Positions 58,856 through 64,000 of a stretch of 64,000 nt of DNA are shown here, one piece after another. The position numbers and the translations under genes were made by a program. Location of the stretch: positions 40,327 through 104,326 of the IMG/VR virus record IMGVR_UViG_3300031257_000001; one strand, given 5' to 3'. The notes under the pieces were generated by a model, which saw only the letters and a list, made by a program, of their open reading frames with translations, searched no databases and was not told the DNA's origin. Position 1 is the stretch's first letter. The number at the start of each line of letters is the position of its first letter. This DNA is from a virus.

Positions 58856-59786
58856 TGTCTTGGTTCTTGATGGTAGGCATTTGCTGTACAGGACCTCCGA
58901 TGCGTTCCGTGATCTTCAAGCGGAGGTGGACGGCAAAGTCATTGCCACCGGCGGCATCTATGGATTCTTGTCGGTGGCGCTTCGCGTTCACAACCGCTAT
59001 GGCGGCAGGACGTTCGTGGCGTGGGAGGGTCGGACCAACTTCAGGCTGAAGCTGTATCCATCGTACAAGAGGCGCGATGAAAGGCGCTCAGACGATGACC
59101 TGGATCTCATCAAGGAGATGGCCGTCCAAGAGCAACTGCTCATCGAGCTGCTCAGCGTCATGGGCGTGAGGCAGTTCCGCGGCGTGGACTACGAGGCTGA
59201 CGATGTCATTGGGACCATCGCCAAGTCGTACACGACCAAGCGCGGAATCGGCGCCCCTGCCAACGTGGTCATCTACACCGGCGACAGTGACCTGCGTCAG
59301 CTGGTAGGCAACAAAGTGAGCGTGGTGGCGCCCACTACGCAAGGCAAGAACCGCGGACAGGATGTCATCTATGACGTTGCCAAGGTGGAGGAGCGCCATG
59401 GTGTCCCTCCGTGGTTGCTGGCGCAATTGAAGGCGTTGGCTGGCGACTCTTCAGACAACATCCCGGGCGTCCCTGGAGTGGGGCCCAAGACGGCGGCCGC
59501 GTTGCTTCAACACTACAGAACGTTGCGCAGAGTGCTGAAGGGCGCTTTCGAGGATGACGACCGCGAATGGCCTGCCACGCCGCGCATCCGCCGGCTTGTC
59601 AAACAGCATGTCCGCGACGTGGTGCTGTACCACAAGTTGACCAAAATCAGAACCGACGCGGCCACTGACATGATCCCCACTTCCAGGGGGCAGAACGATG
59701 TGGTGCGGCTCCTGACATTGTACAAGTTCCGCACGCTGTGCGGTCCGGCTGAATTGCACGGACTAATGCGCATGGGAGTTCATTGA
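58845..59786 (+). CDS. 5'-3' exonuclease / flap endonuclease (FEN, PIN-type)
   Basis: 313 residues. Motifs: VLVLDGRHLLYR (first Asp), YPSYKRRDERRSDDD (arch), DYEADDVIGTIA, IYTGDSDLRQLVG, and the helix-two-turn-helix GDSSDNIPGVPGVGPKTAAALL. These are the metal-binding acidic residues and DNA-binding H2TH of T4 RNase H/T5 exonuclease type enzymes. Removes RNA primers and flaps, needed because the DnaE polymerase lacks this activity. Confidence 0.87.
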   Translation: MRADVLVLDGRHLLYRTSDAFRDLQAEVDGKVIATGGIYGFLSVALRVHNRYGGRTFVAWEGRTNFRLKLYPSYKRRDERRSDDDLDLIKEMAVQEQLLIELLSVMGVRQFRGVDYEADDVIGTIAKSYTTKRGIGAPANVVIYTGDSDLRQLVGNKVSVVAPTTQGKNRGQDVIYDVAKVEERHGVPPWLLAQLKALAGDSSDNIPGVPGVGPKTAAALLQHYRTLRRVLKGAFEDDDREWPATPRIRRLVKQHVRDVVLYHKLTKIRTDAATDMIPTSRGQNDVVRLLTLYKFRTLCGPAELHGLMRMGVH

Positions 59787-59804
59787 CGTGAATTTGGTGT
59801 ATCG

Positions 59805-60380
59805 ATGACACGACGGCTCCGACTCATCGACAGGCTGACGGCGGGTTGGGGTGACTGTCACCGGTGCCCTCTTCATGAGCGTCGCAACTCCGTTGTACAT
59901 TGGAGGGGGAATCCGGATGCACACCTGCTCTTGATCGGCGAGGCGCCCGGCGCCGATGAAGATCGTGAGGGCCGTCCATTCGTGGGTCGTGCTGGCAAGC
60001 TATTGGATGAGCTGCTGGCGGAGGCAGGGATGGACCCAGGAGAGGACATCGTCATCACAAACACACTCTCGTGCCGGCCTCCTGGCAACCGGACGCCGCA
60101 ACGTGAGGAACTCAAGGCGTGTCGGCCTCGGTTGGAGATGTTCATCCGAATCGTCAATCCAGGGGCGATTGTCCTGCTTGGCGCCACCGCTGCCAAGCTC
60201 GCCGGGGTTCATTCGGTGTACAGCCACCGAGGTTCTGAATGCGAGGTGGAGGTGGGTGATCTCATCATCCCTGCGGTCCCGACGTTCCACCCATCTTTCC
60301 TTCTGCGTACGCATGACCGTGAACACAGAAGCAACGTGATTAATGACTTGAAACTAGCCGGACGGTTGGCGGACCAATAG
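59805..60380 (+). CDS. Family 4 uracil-DNA glycosylase (Fe-S type)
   Basis: 191 residues. Four Cys for the 4Fe-4S cluster (GDCHRCPLHE and LSCRPPGNRTPQREELKAC), motif LLIGEAPGADEDREGRPFVG and the C-terminal HPSFLL. All match family 4 UDG (typically 190-220 residues). Removes uracil from DNA. A UDG means the phage genome does not use uracil in place of thymine. It may also help remove mis-incorporated dUMP given the ThyX cluster. Confidence 0.87.
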   Translation: MTRRLRLIDRLTAGWGDCHRCPLHERRNSVVHWRGNPDAHLLLIGEAPGADEDREGRPFVGRAGKLLDELLAEAGMDPGEDIVITNTLSCRPPGNRTPQREELKACRPRLEMFIRIVNPGAIVLLGATAAKLAGVHSVYSHRGSECEVEVGDLIIPAVPTFHPSFLLRTHDREHRSNVINDLKLAGRLADQ

Positions 60381-60400
60381 ACTTGGAGGATCAATCAGTG

Positions 60401-60652
60401 GCCTTGCTCGACAACTTCATGTTCAAGCCGCGGCCTGGCGTGCCGTTCCTAACCCCTGCGGAAAAGGTGTTGTTCCAGAGACTCCGCCGTGGCGGAGCGC
60501 TGTCTGTGTTTCGCTGTGTGGCGTGCGAGCATTGCAAGACTGAGATCCCAAAACCCAAACGCTTCTGCAGTGAGCGTTGTTTCAAGATCTGGACTGCGGC
60601 CCACACTATCGCGGATGCCATTCACGATGGACTCAATGGAGAAGATGAATGA
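60401..60652 (+). CDS. Small zinc-ribbon protein
   Basis: 83 residues from GTG 60401 with GGAGG eight bases upstream. Two Cys pairs (CVACEHCKTEIPKPKRFCSERC) form a treble-clef or ribbon like those in phage regulatory proteins. The rest is helical. Overlaps the next gene by 4 bases. Confidence 0.6.
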   Translation, partial: ALLDNFMFKPRPGVPFLTPAEKVLFQRLRRGGALSVFRCVACEHCKTEIPKPKRFCSERCFKIWTAAHTIADAIHDGLNGEDE

Positions 60653-60909
60653 AACGTAACCATGGAGCGTGGATTGACGCGCTGTACATTGCGGTGGGCA
60701 AGAACGTTCACCTGGAGACATCGGACGGCGTGATCAGGGAGGGGCGCATGACGGGGCTCCGGACCAAGGACATCAATTTCAACGGGAAGCCGCAGTCCAT
60801 CATCACCGAGGTGGAGCTCAACGGCGACCCGACAGACACCATCCCGCTTTCCATCCTGTCAACTATCGCCATTGACAATCCGAACCGATGGCATGGAGGA
60901 AACTCGTGA
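60649..60909 (+). CDS. Sm-like/LSm-fold small protein (tentative)
   Basis: 86 residues. GKNVHLETSDGVIREGRMTGLRTKDINFNGK followed by TEVELNGDPTDTIPLSILSTIAI fits the five-strand Sm barrel: Sm1 with the DG turn and G-x-M-T-G strand, then a final Sm2-like strand. LSm proteins including Hfq bind RNA. The match is by pattern only. An SH3-like barrel would look the same. Confidence 0.42.
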   Translation: MKRNHGAWIDALYIAVGKNVHLETSDGVIREGRMTGLRTKDINFNGKPQSIITEVELNGDPTDTIPLSILSTIAIDNPNRWHGGNS

Positions 60910-61394
60910 AACACCCGCCTCATCCCAAGTGTCCGACTTGCGGCCGGGCGATGTACAAGAGCCCCACGAAGGGTGCCAAGGTGCGCAAGGCTGATCCTTG
61001 GGCCTTCTGCCGCAACGAAACGTGCCAGAAGTGCGGTGTGGACCAAGCCTTGGAGGGCCCGAAGTTGACGCCAGGCGTTGCCAAGGAGATGGAGCGACGG
61101 GTGGCTGCCCCGGCTCCGGCTTCTGACAAGCCACGCGCCAAGGGCCGTCGGAAGCTCAAGCGCCGTTCGGTCCCTTCCGCCGGAGTGCCGCCCACCAAGG
61201 CCGAGCCAGAGACCATCAGGAAGGCGCGTGCTCGAATCCGGATCATCGTCCAGTCGGTCGTCAAGGACAAGGAGCGGAGCGCGGTCCAGCTCGTGCTCGC
61301 CATGATGAACCAGGAGACGGGGAACACGCAGGCGGCCAACTTGATCATCTCCGAATACAAGTTGGATGAGCTGTTCGGCCTCAAGCGATTCTGA
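60906..61394 (+). CDS. Zinc-ribbon protein with basic linker
   Basis: 162 residues from GTG 60906, GGAGG upstream. N-terminal zinc site (CPTCGRAM ... FCRNETCQKCG, about 9-45), basic linker (PRAKGRRKLKRRS), and a helical C-terminal domain (about 100-162, RKARARIRIIVQSVVKDKERSAVQLVLAMM). Similar small DNA- or RNA-associated proteins are common in phages. Function unknown. Confidence 0.55.
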   Translation: MKHPPHPKCPTCGRAMYKSPTKGAKVRKADPWAFCRNETCQKCGVDQALEGPKLTPGVAKEMERRVAAPAPASDKPRAKGRRKLKRRSVPSAGVPPTKAEPETIRKARARIRIIVQSVVKDKERSAVQLVLAMMNQETGNTQAANLIISEYKLDELFGLKRF

Positions 61395-61423
61395 CTTGCG
61401 AGGCTTGTCCGTGGTGGCTGGAT

Positions 61424-61452
61424 ACGACACCCGGGCAGCCTCCCACTATTAT
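61424..61452 (+). promoter_or_regulatory. Sigma-70-like promoter before a lipoprotein gene
   Basis: ACGACA (61424-61429), 17-base spacer, TATTAT (61447-61452). The lipoprotein gene follows with a strong GGAGG (61471-61475). The -35 matches four of six consensus bases. Confidence 0.4.
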
Positions 61453-61480
61453 GCCATATTTGTTGCGTGCGGAGGTAATC

Positions 61481-61912
61481 ATGGGATGTATTTTTGTGGT
61501 GTGTTTTTTGCTAGTGTCTGCTTGTTCGTCTCCGCAAGAACGCTTCAGGCAGTGGCATGCTGAACAAGCTGAGAAGCGTGCCAAGGAACGTGCTGGGTGG
61601 TTTGCTGAATCTTGTCGACGGGCGGCTGCGCGTGGAGAGTTGCAAGCATGCCATTGTGCCAAATCATGTCTTCATGATCGGAAGTCCCAGGCGTGTCAGC
61701 ATGATGTGACTGTCTGCAAGGAGCACCATTGGGAGATGGCAAGGGAAGGGATGAAGCAGCGTCCAACGACGACTATCTGTTGGTCGTGCGACAAAGTCGT
61801 GCAGACACGGAGTGATTTCGAGTCCACCATCGCCATCGACGATTCCGCAGGTGGCGTGGGCGGTGCTGAGGATTTGGCAGGTGGCGTGGGTGGAGCCGGC
61901 GGCAGCGAGTAG
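61481..61912 (+). CDS. Cys-rich predicted lipoprotein
   Basis: 143 residues from ATG 61481 (GGAGG upstream). Signal MGCIFVVCFLLVSACSS gives a lipobox VSAC at 15. The mature part is helical and charged (QWHAEQAEKRAKERAGWF), then Cys/His-rich (CHCAKSCLHDRKSQACQHDVTVC) and ends in a Gly-rich GGVGGAEDLAGGVGGAGG. Away from the lysis genes, so superinfection exclusion or envelope modification is possible. Base composition is AT-richer than neighbours. Confidence 0.6.
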   Translation: MGCIFVVCFLLVSACSSPQERFRQWHAEQAEKRAKERAGWFAESCRRAAARGELQACHCAKSCLHDRKSQACQHDVTVCKEHHWEMAREGMKQRPTTTICWSCDKVVQTRSDFESTIAIDDSAGGVGGAEDLAGGVGGAGGSE

Positions 61913-61931
61913 CGCAAAACATCCACGATTG

Positions 61932-61991
61932 AAAAAAAGTTCCATCCAAGCCAAAAAAGTTCTTGCCTGGTGGATGTGTACAGGTTATATT
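61932..61991 (+). promoter_or_regulatory. Strong promoter with tandem AAAGTTC boxes, nearly leaderless
   Basis: AAAAAAAGTTC (61932-61942) and AAAAAAGTTC (61953-61962) 20 bases apart, then TTGCCT (61963-61968), a 17-base spacer and TATATT (61986-61991). The next ATG is at 61999, so the expected start site would fall on or next to the start codon. The best example of the AAAGTTC-type promoter in this window. Confidence 0.65.
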
Positions 61992-61998
61992 CCCTTAC

Positions 61999-62226
61999 AT
62001 GACGAACACAACCTTCAAGAACGGCGACACGGTTGGGACAATCTCTAGCAGGTACAGCTTCCTGGGGGTGGTCACCAAGGCGACCAAGAATGAGGTCCAT
62101 GTTCGCATCGAGGACATCGACGGCCTCAACTACCTGACCGAGGGCGCCACCCGCGTTTTCACGCTTCGCGCCTCCGGCCACTACGTCATGAAGGGCCACA
62201 CGGTCCTGACCATCCACGCGCAATAA
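61999..62226 (+). CDS. Small beta-rich protein
   Basis: 75 residues from ATG 61999. No SD; the promoter upstream implies a leaderless mRNA. Beta-strand pattern (KNGDTVGTISSRYSFLGVV, NEVHVRIEDI, TRVFTLRASGHYV) suggests a small barrel. Head of a downstream operon to 63875 at least. Confidence 0.55.
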   Translation: MTNTTFKNGDTVGTISSRYSFLGVVTKATKNEVHVRIEDIDGLNYLTEGATRVFTLRASGHYVMKGHTVLTIHAQ

Positions 62227-62247
62227 GCCGAAACCTGGAGCAAGACC

Positions 62248-63216
62248 ATGGCAAGCATTAAGAACAGCTATCTCATGTGGATTGGAAGCGCGGACTACAG
62301 CACCGTTGACGACTGGGTTGACGAGGCGACCGAGATGGGCGTGTCCAAGCGGCTCCCGAGCATCACGGCCGGGAAGGCCATGCTGGAAAGGGGCACGGTC
62401 ATCTTCGTGGCCCATGACGAGGGCGAGCATGTCACCTGCGAGCACTGCCAGGGCGAGGTGGAGTGCCCCGACTGCCGCAAGCGGTCCGAACAGATTGCCA
62501 ACATCCAGAGCGAGGTGGCCAAGCTCCGCGCTCCGTTCATTGACTTCGACAGCGAGGCCCCGGCCGGCAAGAAGCGCTCCGTCAAGCTCCGCGAGGACAA
62601 GATCACGCAGATCAACGACGCCATCGCCGATTGCGCCGAGTGCGCCGGCGAGGGAACCTACACCACGGGAACGGGCGGGCACGTGGTCCTCAACGACGGA
62701 AGCGTGTGGGACTATCGCCGCTATATGTACTGGCGGAATCAGCCCAAGAAATGGGACTACACCACCGAGGTAGCAGAGACCCACATGTGCGAGGAGTGCG
62801 GCGGGTTCGGGCACCTCCCGGCGGGCTGCGTGTTCGGGTGTTTCATCCCGGACCGCGTGGAGTACATCCTCACAGGCGAGGAAACTGAGGAAGTCAGAGC
62901 AGAGATGGGGAAAGTGCACCTGGTCACCCGAACCCAACTGTCCACAGAGCAGAAGCGCAAGTGCGGCTATCGGCACCCCGGCGGGACCTATGTGGTCACC
63001 ACCAAGCGTGGCGCTCCCAAGACCGCCGAGAAGGTGGTTGCAGACCTCGTGGAAGCCGGCATCATCACCCCGAAGGGCGCTGAGATCCAGGGCTCGTTCA
63101 TCAAGTTCACCAACCCCGTTGAGATCGATGAAAAGCGGTTCCGCGGGATCAAGCGGTGGCATCTCAGCGCCGCTCTGGAAGTTGAAGCAGACATCGCCAT
63201 CGATGACGAGGACTGA
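62248..63216 (+). CDS. Protein with DnaJ-like zinc-finger motifs
   Basis: 322 residues, leader AACCTGGAGCAAGACC resembles the two other AACCTGGAGATCAG leaders. Cys motifs CEHCQGEVECPDC (about 73-85), CAECAGEGTYTTG (about 131) and CEECGGFGHLP (about 178) recall CxxCxGxG repeats of the DnaJ zinc domain; no J-domain is present. C-terminal domain (from about 235) is alpha/beta. Might chaperone phage proteins or bind nucleic acid. Confidence 0.55.
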   Translation: MASIKNSYLMWIGSADYSTVDDWVDEATEMGVSKRLPSITAGKAMLERGTVIFVAHDEGEHVTCEHCQGEVECPDCRKRSEQIANIQSEVAKLRAPFIDFDSEAPAGKKRSVKLREDKITQINDAIADCAECAGEGTYTTGTGGHVVLNDGSVWDYRRYMYWRNQPKKWDYTTEVAETHMCEECGGFGHLPAGCVFGCFIPDRVEYILTGEETEEVRAEMGKVHLVTRTQLSTEQKRKCGYRHPGGTYVVTTKRGAPKTAEKVVADLVEAGIITPKGAEIQGSFIKFTNPVEIDEKRFRGIKRWHLSAALEVEADIAIDDED

Positions 63217-63219
63217 TCG

Positions 63220-63594
63220 GTGGTAAACCGGCGAGGAACGAGTGTGGCGCGGAACGGGAGCAAGTGGCTGCGTCCCGAGAAGCGCCACGCCATCTATCAC
63301 CGAGATGGCCATTGCTGCTCCTATTGCGGGGTGGGTGTTGAAGAGGGCGCCCACCTCACGCTCGACCATGTGATCAGCTCCGGCCCCAACGACCATTCCA
63401 ACCTGATCACGGCCTGCTTCAGTTGCAACAGCGCGAAGCAGGACCTTACCACCCGCTCTTGGTTCGCACGGCTCCGGGCCAGAGGGTTCAACACCAGCAA
63501 GATCGGCCGCCGCATCCGACGGCAGCTGTCCAAGCCGCTCAACATGAAGGAAGGTCGTCGGATCGTCGCCCTCCGACGGGAGATCAGCAAATGA
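63220..63594 (+). CDS. HNH endonuclease
   Basis: 124 residues from GTG 63220. HNH core: RHAIYHRDGHCCSYCGVG, LTLDHVISSGPNDHSNLITACFSCNSAK. Compact HNH like those near terminase genes, where they can assist packaging, or a homing enzyme. A basic helical tail follows. It overlaps the next gene (ATGA). Confidence 0.78.
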   Translation: MVNRRGTSVARNGSKWLRPEKRHAIYHRDGHCCSYCGVGVEEGAHLTLDHVISSGPNDHSNLITACFSCNSAKQDLTTRSWFARLRARGFNTSKIGRRIRRQLSKPLNMKEGRRIVALRREISK

Positions 63595-63875
63595 CCAACA
63601 CCAAGACCACCGCCACCGCAGAATTGTTCGAGCAGACCAGCGCAGCCCTCTGGGCCCAGAAGTGGGGACAGGCCCGGGCGCTCCTGGATGACCTGGGACT
63701 CCGAAGCGACAACACCACCCGGCTCCGTTCCGCGGAAGCCTATGGCCTGGACAGGGAACGCGACTTCTACAACGTCATCCAAGACCGCATCGACCTGGTC
63801 AACGCGAGGGCGATGATCAACGCCAGGTGCGATCTGGTGACGGCTGCTCACCAGGCGGCCCAGCCACGAGCGTAG
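63591..63875 (+). CDS. Small protein of unknown function
   Basis: 94 residues, ATGA overlap with the HNH gene. Helical, polar, with a mild Ala-rich composition and a single Cys. No domain recognised. A hairpin follows 18 bases after its stop. Confidence 0.45.
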   Translation: MTNTKTTATAELFEQTSAALWAQKWGQARALLDDLGLRSDNTTRLRSAEAYGLDRERDFYNVIQDRIDLVNARAMINARCDLVTAAHQAAQPRA

Positions 63876-63893
63876 ACACGCACGCTCCGCCGG

Positions 63894-63919
63894 GCCCGGC
63901 CCTCCGACAGGGGCCGGGC
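63894..63919 (+). terminator. GC-rich hairpin, possible terminator
   Basis: GCCCGGCCC / GGGCCGGGC with an 8-base loop. Nine GC pairs but no T-tract (ATTCGG follows), so a partial terminator or mRNA-protecting structure is more likely. Confidence 0.4.
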
Positions 63920-63931
63920 ATTCGGAAACAG

Positions 63932-63988
63932 ATGGCCAAGTCCAATTCAGCTTCAAAGAGCGGGTTCAGTAAGGATGAGGGCGATTGA
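63932..63988 (+). CDS. 18-codon ORF, possible short leader peptide
   Basis: ATG at 63932 to TGA 63986-63988, reading KSNSASKSGFSKDEGD. Its stop overlaps an ATG at 63988. Too short to judge; it may be a coupling leader. Confidence 0.2.
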   Translation: MAKSNSASKSGFSKDEGD

Positions 63989-64000
63989 TGGCGCTGGCCC
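63988..64000 (+). CDS. Start of a gene that runs off the window (partial)
   Basis: ATG GCG CTG GCC begins at the overlap with the preceding short ORF and continues beyond the end. Four residues only, no assignment. Confidence 0.25.

Noticed and set aside
1-64000. tRNA genes, attachment sites, integrase, transposase genes
   Set aside because: No cloverleaf, integrase motif or IS-type terminal repeats seen while reading. A tRNA search program should confirm absence.

Overview
The window is part of a large contractile-tailed bacteriophage genome (myovirus morphotype). Every gene I can support is on the + strand. They are tightly packed, often with overlapping stop and start codons, and run from head/neck completion genes through tail and baseplate, fibres, lysis, replication initiation, nucleotide metabolism, the replication/recombination core and a set of small accessory genes. 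The host cannot be named. Predicted lipoproteins next to membrane proteins in the lysis region suggest a Gram-negative-type envelope, but that is inference.

Layout. 1-2.8 kb: end of a head gene, a short GIY-YIG remnant, and neck/tail-completion genes. 2.8-13.1 kb: tail sheath, tail tube, a tail assembly chaperone pair joined by a classic -1 frameshift site, tape measure, LysM-like hub/tube protein, gpD-like hub and gp5-like spike. 13.1-22.1 kb: a proline-rich protein made of exact 99-bp repeats, gp25-like and gpJ-like baseplate proteins, a gpI-like protein and a beta-helix fibre. 22.2-24.1 kb: lysis-like region with membrane proteins, two lipobox proteins and a papain-fold protease. 24.1-31.4 kb: UvsW-type helicase with an intein, a terminator, an initiator gene carrying a probable origin inside it, helicase loader, DnaB-like helicase and primase. 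31.5-36.8 kb: MoxR/CobS-like ATPase, CobT-like VWA protein, a phage sigma factor and a Cys-rich protein. 36.8-41.6 kb: a perfect three-way-junction RNA-like element, FAD enzyme, MazG-HAD fusion, class III aminotransferase, divergent ThyX and a dNMP-kinase-like protein, a coherent candidate pathway for unusual pyrimidine nucleotides. 41.6-60.4 kb: DnaE polymerase with three inteins, HU-like protein, probable SSB, Dam-like methylase, RecA with an intein, SbcD/SbcC, RuvC-like nuclease, FEN nuclease and family-4 uracil-DNA glycosylase, interspersed with HNH/NUMOD genes. 60.4-64 kb: small zinc-ribbon, Sm-like, lipoprotein and DnaJ-zinc-like genes.

How it works together. The phage appears to carry its own origin, initiator, loader, helicase, primase, polymerase, recombinase and nucleases, and its own sigma factor, which may read a shared promoter type (AAAGTTC boxes about 20 bp apart upstream of TTGCC-N17-TATNNT) seen three times. 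Mobile homing elements are dense: five inteins, all placed in essential motifs (helicase DECH box, RecA P-loop, and three within 18 spliced residues of DnaE), plus free-standing or broken endonuclease genes. The most unusual items are the helicase intein whose endonuclease is encoded in the +1 frame, the three-intein DnaE hot spot with one Thr-1 intein, the origin-like iteron dyad inside the initiator gene, and the putative nucleotide-modification cluster headed by a structured leader. No CRISPR arrays, tRNAs or rRNAs were seen.
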